64,000 nucleotides of DNA from JADJTT01 sp049306275. GTDB taxonomy: Bacteria > Bacteroidota > Bacteroidia > Chitinophagales > Saprospiraceae. Positions 55,990 to 64,000 of this stretch are shown piece by piece; position 1 is the stretch's first letter; every line of letters begins with the position of its first letter. The stretch is taken from NCBI GenBank assembly GCA_049306275.1, contig JBAQQB010000132.1, positions 58,971 through 122,970 on the forward strand, given 5' to 3'. Made by a program: the position numbers and the translations under genes. The notes under the pieces were generated by a model, which had not been told where the DNA came from, did no database searches, and saw only the letters and a list, made by a program, of their open reading frames with translations.

Positions 55990-58218
55990 TTAAACCTCTA
56001 ACACATCCTCCTCCAACCCCGACCAACTATGCGCCTGTGGCCCGGCCGCCTTCGTCACCTCCACCGGTATACCCGTCAGGCGGGCCATACCGGAGAGCTT
56101 CTCGATCTTGTCGGGCCCGTCGGCGGCCAGGATGTTGACGTTGACGCCGCGGGTCTTGTTGGCCACCTGCATGTGGGTGCTCTGGTGCCCCCAGCCGTGC
56201 GGCAGGGCCACCGTGCCTGGCATGAGGTCGTCGAGGAGCCAGAGGTTGACGCGCACCGCGGCCGTCTGCGAGCGCACATCGACGAGGTCCAGCTGCTCAA
56301 GGCCGAGCCTTGCGGCGTCTTCGGGGTGCATGTAGAGGTAGTTGGTCTGCCGCTCGCCGTGCACGAAGGGCTCGTAGTTGTGGGTCCAGGAGTTGTGGGT
56401 GTTGACGTGGCGCTTGGTGATGAGGCGCAGCTCGTGCTTGCGTTCGAGCTCGGCGTGGAAGTCTAGCTCCAGCTTCTGGGCCTGTTGCACCAAGGGCTCG
56501 GGCGCCAGGTGCAGCTTGCCGTCATCGGTATAGACGCGCTTGCCGAGGAAGGAATTCTCTTTGTGGTCTTCGCGCAACTTGCCGTGCTCCTGCTTGAGCA
56601 GTTTTTTGAAACCGCCCTGCCCCGTCAGGCGCATGAGCATGGAGAGCAGGAACTCCTGCGGCACGGAGGGCTGTTCGTCCTTGGGCTTGCGGGCGCTGTG
56701 GATGGCTTTCGCCATTTCGAAAAATCGCTGGGCCACCGCCGAGCCGAAGATCTTGACCCCGCATGCCCTTGCCAGGTCGATATAGATCGTGGCTTCGTCG
56801 CGTTGCTCGCCGTCGGGTTTCACGATGCGCCCGGTGGCCTGGATGTAGGGCTTGGCCTGCAGGCCGAGCATGAGCGGGAAGATGAAAGGCAGGTCCGGAC
56901 GCTCCAGCGGCGAGGTGCAAGGCAGCATGTAATGCCCGACAGAGCCGGTTTCATTGGGCAGGATGTCCAATGTCACCAGCAATTCCAGATTTTGAAAAGC
57001 TTTGCGCAGCCGGTTGGAATTGGCCATCGTGATGAGCGGGTTGCCGCCGGTGACGAAGAGCGCGCGGATTTGCTTGTTGCCCGGCGTCAGGATCTCATCG
57101 GCCAGGATGCCCCCGGGGAAGGCGTCGTTGACGGAGCGCAGGTCGCCCACGCGCGAGCGGTCGGTGCGCAGCAGGATACCGTTCTTGCGGCCGAATTTCG
57201 GGAAGTCGATCACGCCCTTGCTCACCAGCGCTCCGCCCCTGCGATCGAGGTTGCCGGAGATGGCGTTGATGCACTCCTGTATCCAGAAGGCCAGCACGCC
57301 GTTGCCGCCCATGTTGACGCCGGTGGAGCAGTAGAGGGCGGCGCCTTCGGCTTTGAGGTAGACATCCACCATTTCCCGCAGCTTTTCGGCGGGGATGTGG
57401 GTCACTTCGGCGGTGCGTTCGGGCGTCCAGGGTTTGGCAAGCTCTAGCAGGGCGTCGAGACCGGACATGTATTGCTCCACCCGCTCCCGGTCGATGCCGT
57501 TGCGGCGGATGAGTTCGTTCAGAAAAGAGAGGTAGAAGAACACATCGGTGCCCGGACGAATAAATACGTGTTCGCCAGCCACCTTGGCGCTCTCGATTTT
57601 CCTGGGGTCTACGAAAAAGATGCGGGCGCCGCGGCGCTCCATTTCCTTGAGGTGGAGGCTCGGATTGGGCACTTGCAGGAAGCTCCATTTCGACACCACG
57701 GGGTTGGCGCCCACCACGATGAGGCAGTTGGTGTGGTGAAGGTCGGGAAAGGGTTGGGTAAAAGGAAAACCGTAGAGATGCTCCGCCACGGCGAATTTAT
57801 TGCTGCAATCCTGCGTCGCCGAAGCGTACATGCTTTTCGAGCCGATGCCCTGCATGAAGCCCTGCGCGAAAACCGGGTGCAGCACACCAAATCCAGCCGC
57901 CGTGCCCACGTACATCGCCACCGAATCCGGGCTATAACGCTCCAGGATGTTCTTCACCTTGGCGCCGATGCCTTCCAGCGCTTCGTCCCAGCTCACTCGA
58001 TCCCACTTGTCCCCCGTCCGTTTCATCGGGTAGCGCAGGCGGTCGGGCGAGTTGAAGAGGTGGTGCTGTTTCAGGCCTTTGGGGCAGGCGAAGCCGTTGG
58101 TAGCCACATGCTGCATATCCGGCTTGATGTCCACGACCTGGTTGCCGTCTAGGTGGACTTCCAGGCCGCAGAGCGATTCGCAGATACGGCAGAAGGTGTG
58201 TTGGGTGACAGTGCTCAT
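55990..58218 (-). CDS. molybdopterin oxidoreductase (DMSO reductase family), orphan
   Basis: A 742-residue enzyme with an N-terminal [4Fe-4S] site C-x2-C-x3-C...C (Cys10, Cys13, Cys17, Cys45; FCRICESLCGLEV, GFACPKG) and the molybdopterin guanine dinucleotide domains (VGTAAGFGVLHPVFAQGF, NCLIVVGANPVVSKWS, PGTDVFFYLSFLNELI, ending with the beta-barrel PHGWGHQSTHM). The probable metal ligand is in SATQDCSNK (Cys), as in assimilatory-type enzymes. There is no Tat signal, so it is probably cytoplasmic. No ferredoxin, membrane subunit or Mo-cofactor gene is adjacent; the substrate cannot be assigned. It has a perfect -7 box at 58261-58268. Confidence 0.87.
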   Translation of the reverse strand: MSTVTQHTFCRICESLCGLEVHLDGNQVVDIKPDMQHVATNGFACPKGLKQHHLFNSPDRLRYPMKRTGDKWDRVSWDEALEGIGAKVKNILERYSPDSVAMYVGTAAGFGVLHPVFAQGFMQGIGSKSMYASATQDCSNKFAVAEHLYGFPFTQPFPDLHHTNCLIVVGANPVVSKWSFLQVPNPSLHLKEMERRGARIFFVDPRKIESAKVAGEHVFIRPGTDVFFYLSFLNELIRRNGIDRERVEQYMSGLDALLELAKPWTPERTAEVTHIPAEKLREMVDVYLKAEGAALYCSTGVNMGGNGVLAFWIQECINAISGNLDRRGGALVSKGVIDFPKFGRKNGILLRTDRSRVGDLRSVNDAFPGGILADEILTPGNKQIRALFVTGGNPLITMANSNRLRKAFQNLELLVTLDILPNETGSVGHYMLPCTSPLERPDLPFIFPLMLGLQAKPYIQATGRIVKPDGEQRDEATIYIDLARACGVKIFGSAVAQRFFEMAKAIHSARKPKDEQPSVPQEFLLSMLMRLTGQGGFKKLLKQEHGKLREDHKENSFLGKRVYTDDGKLHLAPEPLVQQAQKLELDFHAELERKHELRLITKRHVNTHNSWTHNYEPFVHGERQTNYLYMHPEDAARLGLEQLDLVDVRSQTAAVRVNLWLLDDLMPGTVALPHGWGHQSTHMQVANKTRGVNVNILAADGPDKIEKLSGMARLTGIPVEVTKAAGPQAHSWSGLEEDVLEV

Positions 58219-58260
58219 ATCCTAAATTAAAGGAGAATGACGGTCGGCCATTCTCGTGAG

Positions 58261-58268
58261 CAAATCTA
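58261..58268 (-). promoter_or_regulatory. -7 box of the molybdopterin oxidoreductase gene
   Basis: TAGATTTG on the minus strand matches TAnnTTTG, about 45 bases before the start codon. Confidence 0.55.
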
Positions 58269-58337
58269 CGCATAATTTTGTCCCCAGCCGGCGGGGGTAG
58301 GGGGTGGAATTTAGTTCGAGCAAAACCCCGGCCATAG

Positions 58338-58381
58338 CTGTCGCAGCGTCCCCGCCTATCGGCAGGCAGGCTCTGCGACAG
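58338..58381. repeat. GC-rich inverted repeat in the gap before the mosaic T9SS gene
   Basis: CTGTCGCAG (58338-58346) pairs with CTGCGACAG (58373-58381) around a GC-rich loop containing GGCAGGCAGG. It is REP-like in look; no other copy is in this window. Confidence 0.45.
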
Positions 58382-58455
58382 ACGCTGCTCAAACAGGAAC
58401 TGAAGACCATCTCAATTTTCTTGCGTAACTTGAAAGCAAAAGCCTCGTCCATTCT

Positions 58456-59940
58456 ATGAATGCCCGTTTTTTCCTGCTCGCTTCCGCGCTGTTTTCCCTG
58501 CCTTTTTCATGCGCCTGTGCGCAAGGGAAATATGATAATATCTGGATCATAGGGCATGGAGGAGAAGGAATGACCTTTGATTTTTCTACTGATACCCTCG
58601 TAATATCTCCCATTGATATTGACATATATCACTATTCCGCCAACGCCAGTATCTGCGATTCAGCTGGGAATTTATTATTCTACACTAATGGAGTTTATGT
58701 GGCCGATTCGACTCATCAACCAATGGAAAATAGTCAAGTTGATTTAGGACTACTAACAGGAAACCCCAATGGGGGCGTTAATGTGTCGCAAATTGTTTTT
58801 ACCCTGCCAGTCCCTGAAAACCCGGATATTTATTACCTGTTTTACAAAGCGTTATACTATTTAACCCCACAATCTTTTGGCTCGAAATTCTATTATTCCA
58901 TCATTGATATGTCTTTGAACAACGGGTTGGGCGGTGTTCTTGAAAAAGATCATCTGGTAATGGAAGGGGTCTATTTGCATTGGGGGCAAATCACGGCTTG
59001 CAGGCATGCAAATGGAAGAGACTGGTGGATCCTTTTATGCGAGTCAGATTCCAATCGCTATTACCGCTATTTGTTAACTCCAGAAGGATTAGAGGAGCAC
59101 GGGATTCAAGAAATTGGCATCCCTGTGCCTATTGGTGCAGGACAAGCAGTTTTTTCTCCTGATGGTACTAAATACGCAAGATTGGATTTGGTCGACTTGG
59201 AATCGGGAGGATATATTGACATCTATGATTTCGACAGATGTGAAGGTTTTTTGTCCAATCAAATTCAAATCAATTACATCGACAGCTCCGGAGCGGGGGG
59301 CTTGGCATTTTCCCCTAACTCCAAGTTTCTGTATGTTCCTTCTCAGAACCATGTTTTCCAATACGACATGGAGGCCGATGACATTCCGGCCTCTAAAGAG
59401 GTTGTAGGGGTTTACGATGGTTTCATGTCTCCATTCTGGGCGAGTTTTTTCATGGCTCAACTGGCTCCCGACGGCAAGATCTACATCAACGCCCCCAATG
59501 GAGTAGATGTAATGCACGTCATCAACAACCCGAATGAACAAGGGTTGGCCTGCGACTTTGCGCAGCACAGCATCGAACTACCTACGTACAATGCTTTTTC
59601 AATGCCCAATTACCCCTATTTCAATCTAGGGGCTTTGGAGGGCAGTCCTTGTGATACCTTGGGCACGTCGGCGGTGGCAGAAGTTCGGGGGCCCGGATTT
59701 CAGGTCCGGTTGTTTCCCAACCCGGTGGAAGAAGAATTGCATTTCCATTTCAGTCGACCGCTGGCACGGGCCGGCGTTTTGCGCATCTTCGACGCCATGG
59801 GGCGGGAAGTGATGGAAGTGGCTTTGCCCGCAGGGCAGCGTGAATGGCAGGTGCGTTTGTCGGCTCCGCCGGGGATTTATTTTTATGAAATGGAGAATGG
59901 GGTTGGGGGAAAATGCTCAGGGGAGTTGGTTAAAAAATAA
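58456..59940 (+). CDS. secreted T9SS type A protein with compositionally foreign central part
   Basis: A 494-residue protein: signal peptide (about 1-22, ending SCACAQ), a large beta-rich central part (about 25-410) with propeller-like phrases (ICDSAGNLLFYTNGVYVADS, VFTLPVPENPDIYYLFYKAL, SSGAGGLAFSPNSKFLYVPS, APDGKIYINAPNGVDVMHVI) common in Saprospiria surface proteins, and a type A T9SS tail (FQVRLFPNPVEEELHF ... GVLRIFDAMGREVMEVALPAG ... PPGIYFYEME). The middle is AT-rich (20 of 60 bases are G/C at 58861-58920) while the tail is GC-rich (39 of 60 at 59761-59820), suggesting an acquired passenger joined to native export signals. Function unknown. Confidence 0.85.
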   Translation: MNARFFLLASALFSLPFSCACAQGKYDNIWIIGHGGEGMTFDFSTDTLVISPIDIDIYHYSANASICDSAGNLLFYTNGVYVADSTHQPMENSQVDLGLLTGNPNGGVNVSQIVFTLPVPENPDIYYLFYKALYYLTPQSFGSKFYYSIIDMSLNNGLGGVLEKDHLVMEGVYLHWGQITACRHANGRDWWILLCESDSNRYYRYLLTPEGLEEHGIQEIGIPVPIGAGQAVFSPDGTKYARLDLVDLESGGYIDIYDFDRCEGFLSNQIQINYIDSSGAGGLAFSPNSKFLYVPSQNHVFQYDMEADDIPASKEVVGVYDGFMSPFWASFFMAQLAPDGKIYINAPNGVDVMHVINNPNEQGLACDFAQHSIELPTYNAFSMPNYPYFNLGALEGSPCDTLGTSAVAEVRGPGFQVRLFPNPVEEELHFHFSRPLARAGVLRIFDAMGREVMEVALPAGQREWQVRLSAPPGIYFYEMENGVGGKCSGELVKK

Positions 59941-59958
59941 GGGCCGATAGAGATAAAA

Positions 59959-59995
59959 AATGGTTCATTTTTTGAACTGAAACGGTTCACATTTT
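59959..59995 (+). promoter_or_regulatory. probable operator of the toxin-antitoxin pair
   Basis: A direct repeat GGTTCAnnTTTT occurs at about 59962 and 59984 (22 bp apart), and GTTCA...TGAAC (59963-59967, 59973-59977) forms an inverted pair. Autoregulatory operators of this kind stand before many vapBC pairs. Confidence 0.5.
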
Positions 59996-60021
59996 GTTCT
60001 AACATTAAATTTCAACTTTCC

Positions 60022-60273
60022 ATGAAATCCATTACCATCCACAATATCGACACCGACTTGGCAAAGGCCATTGAAGCATTGGCCGCCTCAACGGGCCTGA
60101 GCCAGAATAAAGTGGTGAAGAAATTGCTCCGAAAAGCCTTGGGCATAGATGCCCCGCAAAAGCCCCGCGCCGACTTTTCCGCCTTCTGTGGAGTCTGGTC
60201 GAAGGAAGAAACTACCGAATTCGAAGAGGCCATGAAGGATTTTGAGCAGATCGATAAAGACCTTTGGGAATGA
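60022..60273 (+). CDS. VapB-like antitoxin
   Basis: An 83-residue protein. The N-terminal half (SITIHNIDTDLAKAIEALAASTGLSQNKVVKKLLRKALG) looks like a ribbon-helix-helix DNA-binding domain of the FitA/VapB type; the charged C-terminal half (FSAFCGVWSKEETTEFEEAMKDFEQIDKDLWE) would wrap and inhibit the toxin. It overlaps the toxin gene by four bases (ATGA), the usual coupling, and a repeat-rich operator lies upstream. Confidence 0.85.
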   Translation: MKSITIHNIDTDLAKAIEALAASTGLSQNKVVKKLLRKALGIDAPQKPRADFSAFCGVWSKEETTEFEEAMKDFEQIDKDLWE

Positions 60274-60665
60274 AGAAGATCGTACTCGACACCAGTGCCT
60301 ACAGCCGCCTGATGCGGGGTGAAAAACGGGTGGAACAAGTCCTGAATGAAGCTGATAAGGTCTATGTCCCCATTTTTGTGATCGCCGAACTCCTGCTCGG
60401 TTTCAAAAACGGGGACCGGGAGGCGGAGAATAGAGCCATCCTGGAAAAATTCGAATCCATGCCTACCGTCGAGCGGCTTTTCCCTACCGACGAAACGATC
60501 GAGATCTTCAGCGATATTTTCACAAGTCTGAAAAAAGCAGGAAGACCCATCCCCGTCCACGACATCTGGATCGCCGCCCTGGCAATCGAGACCGGGAGTG
60601 TGATCGTGCATTATGACAAGCATTTTAAGGAAGTAGAAAAGGCCCGGCTTTGGGGAGGGGAATAG
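60270..60665 (+). CDS. vapC: PIN-domain toxin (VapC family)
   Basis: A 131-residue PIN-domain ribonuclease. The acidic active-site residues are visible: Asp in VLDTSAYSRL, Glu in FVIAELLLGF, and Asp in VHDIWIAALAIETGSVIVHYDKHF. Such toxins cleave RNA, often initiator tRNA or 23S rRNA, to slow growth; the target cannot be predicted. ATG 60270 overlaps the antitoxin stop; a TTG at 60264 is less likely. Its stop is 6 bases from the stop of the convergent helicase gene. Confidence 0.88.
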   Translation: MKKIVLDTSAYSRLMRGEKRVEQVLNEADKVYVPIFVIAELLLGFKNGDREAENRAILEKFESMPTVERLFPTDETIEIFSDIFTSLKKAGRPIPVHDIWIAALAIETGSVIVHYDKHFKEVEKARLWGGE

Positions 60666-60671
60666 CCCCCT

Positions 60672-63600
60672 TCACACATCATCCAACGCCTCCTCATCCC
60701 GATTCGACAGATCGGCCCAGACGGCGTTCTCTTTCGCGAAGCGACACCAGTTGCAGTCGGACTCGCCGCAGCCGTGGTAGAAATCCTGTGCCAGGATCTT
60801 TTGGTAGGTATCGGCGATCAGCTTGCGCATGTCGTCCAGTTGATCGGCATTAAATACGATCTCCGGCTCGACGAACTCACCCTTGCTGTCGGGGTTGACG
60901 AAGCTGAGCATCGTGCTTTTCACCACGTAGGCGCCCTGCCGCGAAGCCTGGAATAAGAGCTGATAAAACGCCATTTGCCGCCAGTACAAGCTGCCCAGCG
61001 GCTCGCTGTTCGTCGGGCCGCGCCATTTTTCGCTTTTGGGCTTGCCGGTCTTGTAGTCCACCAGCCGCACGGAAGTGGCGTCGAGGTACTCCACCTTATC
61101 GATCTTCCCCTGTATGGGTACGCCGCCGAGCTCGACCTGGCGGAGGTTGAGCTCGATGCGCACTTCGGCAGGCCATTTTGGAACGTGCTGTTTGGCGTAG
61201 GCCAGCAGGTGTTGCTTTCCCAGCATCAGGCGGTGCTGATAGTCTTCCGGTGGAACAAAAGCCCGCAGGGCCTCCCATTCAGCCTCGAAAAGGGCCGGCA
61301 GGATGGCGGGGGCGGGAAAGATCTTGTCCGCACTGGCCCGCATCCGGTTGAAGTAGCCCTGGAGGGCGCGGTGCACCGCGGTGCCGTAGAGGCCGTGCAC
61401 GCTTTCCAGTTGTGGCACTTTCAGGATGTATTCGTAGAAAAAGCTCAGGGGGCAGCGCAGGTAGGTGTTGAGAGCCGACACGCTGAGCTGAAAACCCTCC
61501 AGCCGCGCCTCCGCTTCTTCGCGGTCCATAGGCGGGATGGCGGGCTTTTCGCGGGTTTCCTGCAGCCAGAGGGCTTCGAGCTCGAAGACGAGGCCGGCGG
61601 GCGCCTGCTTTTCCTCGGGCGCGATGCCGCTGGCGATCAGCTCGTCGACGAACTGGGCGTGGCTTTGCTCCTTGCCCTGGTCGTTGTCGCGGCTGTATGA
61701 GATGTGCAGTCCTTTTCGCGCGCGGGTGATCGACACGTAGAAAAGTCGCCGGCGGGCCTCCAGGGCGTCTTCTTCCCCTGAAAAAGTGAGCGTGTCGGGG
61801 AAGGAGAAGCGGTAAGAATTGTGGTTGTTCCTGGGCTCCCAGAAATCGGCGACGGTGTCGAGCAGGAAGACATGGTCAAATTCCAGCCCCTTGGCGCTGT
61901 GGGCGGTGATGAGGTTGACGCCCTTTTCGATGGTGGCCGGCTCCCGCAGTTCGAGCGACAGGCTGTTGGCGTCCATTTTCCGAAGGGTCATCAAAAAGCC
62001 CTCGACGGTGAGGCGGGGGTTGCGCAGGGTTTCTTCCCGGGCGAAGGACATGAGGGTGTAGGCGGCCTGCAACAGGGTGTCGCGCTCCCGGTGGTTGAGC
62101 ACGTAGGGCAAAATGCCTGCCCGGGTGAACAGGGCCTCCAGCGTAGCCGGCAGCGGCCAGTTGGGGATGCGCTGGAAAAAATCGTCCATCAGCGCCGTGC
62201 AGCGCCCGATGGCGGCGCGGTCTTCTTCGCTGCAAATGGCCAGGGCTTCGGGATCGCGCAGGATGTCACGCCAGGGGATGCGCTCGCTGCGATCTTCTTC
62301 GAGCTCTTTTTTCTGCAATTTTGACAAACGCGCCAGCCCTTCCGGACTGATGCCCCAATATGCATCGTGAAGGAGGGGAAACAGCAGGGCTTCGCCGCTG
62401 TAGGGCTGTCTTTCTTCCGCATAAAAATACTCCATCAGGCGCCGTATCTGCCGGATCAGGGTCAGGTCGAGGATGTTGACCTTGCGCCTGACCTGGTATG
62501 GAATGCCGCGCTTGCCGAGCAGGTTGCGCAAAGGCTCGCCTTGTTTGTGCTGGGGGTAAATGAAGGCGATCTCCTCCAGGGGTACGCCCGCGTCGCGCAG
62601 GGCTTCCACTTGCAGGATCAGATCGGCCAGTTCGTGGAGGGGGTTGGGATAGCTGGCCAGCACGGGCGTGACCTTCAGGCCCGCCATATTCGGATGGGCG
62701 GCGACGAGTTTCTTTTCCAGCCCCAACCCGTTCAGCACCTTGACGATGCGGTTTTCGTTTCGCTCGATGAGGAAATGAGCGGCGTCGAGGATGCCCTGGG
62801 CCGAGCGGTAGTTCTCCTCCAACACGACGACCTCCACTTCGGGGTAGGCGTGGTAGAAATCGACCAGGTTTTTTAGGCGCGCGCCCTGAAACTCGTAGAT
62901 CGACTGGTCGTCGTCGCCTACGATGAAGATGTTGGGCGACTCCCAGTAGTTGAGCAGTTGCTGGAGCACGGCGTGTTGCGAGCCGTTGGTGTCCTGGTAT
63001 TCATCGACCAGGAAATAGAGGTAGCGCTCCTGGTATTGGCGGAGTAGAAATGGATATTTCTCGAAAGCCTCCAGCACCCAGAGGATCATATCGTCGTAAT
63101 CGTAGCGGCGGCGGTTGCGCAAGCGATCCTGAAAGGAGGGGTAGAGCTGCACCCCGGCTTTCAGCTTGGTCATGCGGTCCACTTCGGCCTGGTAGTCGGC
63201 CTCTTTCAGGTCGCCCTTTTGGTAGCGGCCCGATTTGCGTTTATAGCGGTATTCTTCCCGCTCTGGCAGGCTTTCCAGGTAGCGGTCAACTTGTTCGAGC
63301 ACGTAATCGGCGGTCCAGTTCTCGCCTTTGACCCGCTCAAAGAGATCGGCCAGCTGTTTTTCGTATTGAAAGGGATTGGAGATCTGGTTTTTGAGGATGT
63401 GTCCGGGCGGCAATTCTTCGATCATTTCCCGGATGAGCTCGATGCGTTCCAGTTCGGTGACGGGCACGAGGTCCTGATGGCCGAAGAGTTCGAGGTTGTC
63501 CTGTATGACGCTGTTGCAGAAGGAGTGGAAGGTGTAGATGTTTACGCGGTGGGCTTCCGGACCGATCCATTGCAGCAGGCGTTTGCGCATGGCGCGCACG

Positions 63601-63818
63601 CCCGCATCGGTGAAGGTCAGGCACAGGATGCTCTCCGCCGGCGTGTCGGTTTCCAGAAGGATGCGACCCACGCGGGCGGCGAGGATATGGGTTTTGCCCG
63701 TACCTGGCCCGGCGATGACGAGCACGGGGCCGTCGATCTGATCTACGGCCCGGCGCTGCGCATCGTTCAGTTTGCCGATTTCGGCCAGAAAACCCTCGTT
63801 GTAGGTGGGGTTTCGCAT
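60672..63818 (-). CDS. UvrD/Rep-type helicase fused to a Fe-S-cluster PD-(D/E)XK nuclease
   Basis: A 1048-residue SF1A helicase with a C-terminal nuclease. Helicase motifs: Walker A AGPGTGKTH (Lys42), motif Ia LCLTFTDAGVRAMRKRL, TFHSFCNSVIQ, motif II VDEYQDTNGSQ, motif III GDDDQSIYEFQGA, motif IV VLEENYRS, motif V VNLITAHSAKGLEFDHVFL and motif VI VSITRARKGLH. The C-terminal domain (about 770-1040) has HRALQGY, GKIDKVEYL and VDYKTGK as nuclease motifs, and Cys in LRCPLSFFYEY plus CGESDCNWC, the AddB/Cas4-like [4Fe-4S] set. This architecture fits AdnA/AddA-type end-resection enzymes; no AddB/AdnB partner is adjacent. Confidence 0.9.
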   Translation of the reverse strand: MRNPTYNEGFLAEIGKLNDAQRRAVDQIDGPVLVIAGPGTGKTHILAARVGRILLETDTPAESILCLTFTDAGVRAMRKRLLQWIGPEAHRVNIYTFHSFCNSVIQDNLELFGHQDLVPVTELERIELIREMIEELPPGHILKNQISNPFQYEKQLADLFERVKGENWTADYVLEQVDRYLESLPEREEYRYKRKSGRYQKGDLKEADYQAEVDRMTKLKAGVQLYPSFQDRLRNRRRYDYDDMILWVLEAFEKYPFLLRQYQERYLYFLVDEYQDTNGSQHAVLQQLLNYWESPNIFIVGDDDQSIYEFQGARLKNLVDFYHAYPEVEVVVLEENYRSAQGILDAAHFLIERNENRIVKVLNGLGLEKKLVAAHPNMAGLKVTPVLASYPNPLHELADLILQVEALRDAGVPLEEIAFIYPQHKQGEPLRNLLGKRGIPYQVRRKVNILDLTLIRQIRRLMEYFYAEERQPYSGEALLFPLLHDAYWGISPEGLARLSKLQKKELEEDRSERIPWRDILRDPEALAICSEEDRAAIGRCTALMDDFFQRIPNWPLPATLEALFTRAGILPYVLNHRERDTLLQAAYTLMSFAREETLRNPRLTVEGFLMTLRKMDANSLSLELREPATIEKGVNLITAHSAKGLEFDHVFLLDTVADFWEPRNNHNSYRFSFPDTLTFSGEEDALEARRRLFYVSITRARKGLHISYSRDNDQGKEQSHAQFVDELIASGIAPEEKQAPAGLVFELEALWLQETREKPAIPPMDREEAEARLEGFQLSVSALNTYLRCPLSFFYEYILKVPQLESVHGLYGTAVHRALQGYFNRMRASADKIFPAPAILPALFEAEWEALRAFVPPEDYQHRLMLGKQHLLAYAKQHVPKWPAEVRIELNLRQVELGGVPIQGKIDKVEYLDATSVRLVDYKTGKPKSEKWRGPTNSEPLGSLYWRQMAFYQLLFQASRQGAYVVKSTMLSFVNPDSKGEFVEPEIVFNADQLDDMRKLIADTYQKILAQDFYHGCGESDCNWCRFAKENAVWADLSNRDEEALDDV

Positions 63819-63846
63819 GGGTCACCGTTTACTCCATGTTTTCGAC

Positions 63847-64000
63847 CCACCCCCGACCCCTCCCTTTCAAAGGGAGGGGAGCTCTTGGCACTAAGAGAAA
63901 TCGCTTTTTTCTCCATTATGACAAGGCTTGACCGCCCAGGTGGCAAATTGTCAAGCTCAAAAAGCTCCCCTCCCTGAATGAGGGAGGGGCCGGGGGTGGG
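63847..64000. mobile_element. MITE-like unit with about 40-bp terminal inverted repeats
   Basis: The left end starts CCCACCCCCGACCCCTCCCT, and the last 20 bases of the window are its reverse complement with one mismatch. The inverted repeat continues for about 40 bases on each side (left AGGGAGGGGAGCTCTT, right AAAAGCTCCCCTCCCT). Each end is itself a hairpin. No coding sequence lies within. The unit reaches the window edge and may continue. Confidence 0.6.

Overview
The window reads as chromosomal DNA of a GC-rich member of the Bacteroidota, most likely the Saprospiria/Saprospiraceae (inference). The signs are: five secreted proteins with type IX secretion (T9SS) C-terminal sorting domains (40706-41434, 41695-43587, 32062-34365, 58456-59940, and one type B 'gliding' domain at 28284-30359); repeated Bacteroidota-type promoter -7 boxes (TAnnTTTG); an ATP synthase operon lacking atpD/atpC; and Bacteroidota-style housekeeping proteins (ParE, Lon, alanine dehydrogenase, 6-pyruvoyl-tetrahydropterin synthase). 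Genes are dense on both strands. I see no rRNA, tRNA, prophage, insertion sequence or CRISPR-Cas locus.

Layout. 1-1685: end of a cbb3 oxidase assembly cluster (ccoG, fixH/ccoH, TauE/SafE-like protein), then a universal stress protein behind an FNR-like site and a Kef-type antiporter. 5005-9036: prfC, glyS and a secreted protein. 9255-10947: tsaE-ald. 11007-18000: two envelope proteins, lon, parE and a DUF3592 protein. 18069-21348: an HTTM membrane protein, a Ycf48-like lipoprotein and a FemAB-like acyltransferase. 21440-24905: an operon of a threonine-synthase-like PLP enzyme, a DUF1611 protein, an enolase-superfamily epimerase and an HMA protein; the middle pair resembles the DgcN-DgcA D-glutamate catabolic pair. 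24941-35968: glyA, a purple-acid-phosphatase-like exoprotein, a gliding-type adhesin, pssA-rsmI, a large T9SS protein and an unknown helical protein. 36036-39884: holB-ricT-lpdA. 40226-40642: a pterin synthase gene broken by an in-frame amber codon. 40706-46558: two T9SS proteins and an FAD oxidoreductase/polyferredoxin pair. 46572-53007: a sugar nucleotidyltransferase and atpBEFHAG. 53233-63818: a small beta-barrel, recQ, an orphan molybdopterin oxidoreductase, a compositionally mosaic T9SS protein, a VapBC-like toxin-antitoxin pair and a UvrD-type helicase fused to an Fe-S nuclease.

The most unusual non-coding content is structured repeats in the gaps. There is a four-copy palindrome array with an exact 40-bp period (9061-9193), related 15-bp palindromes (31916-32007), a twin dispersed palindrome (12447-12510 and 35974-36031), heptamer repeats found both inside genes and as a terminator-like hairpin, several perfect 19-26-bp hairpins at gene ends, and a MITE-like inverted-repeat unit at the right edge. 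The best candidates for new biology are the D-glutamate-like operon with its palindrome-embedded promoter, the FAD/polyferredoxin pair, the His-rich AtpB extension, and the 40-bp palindrome array.
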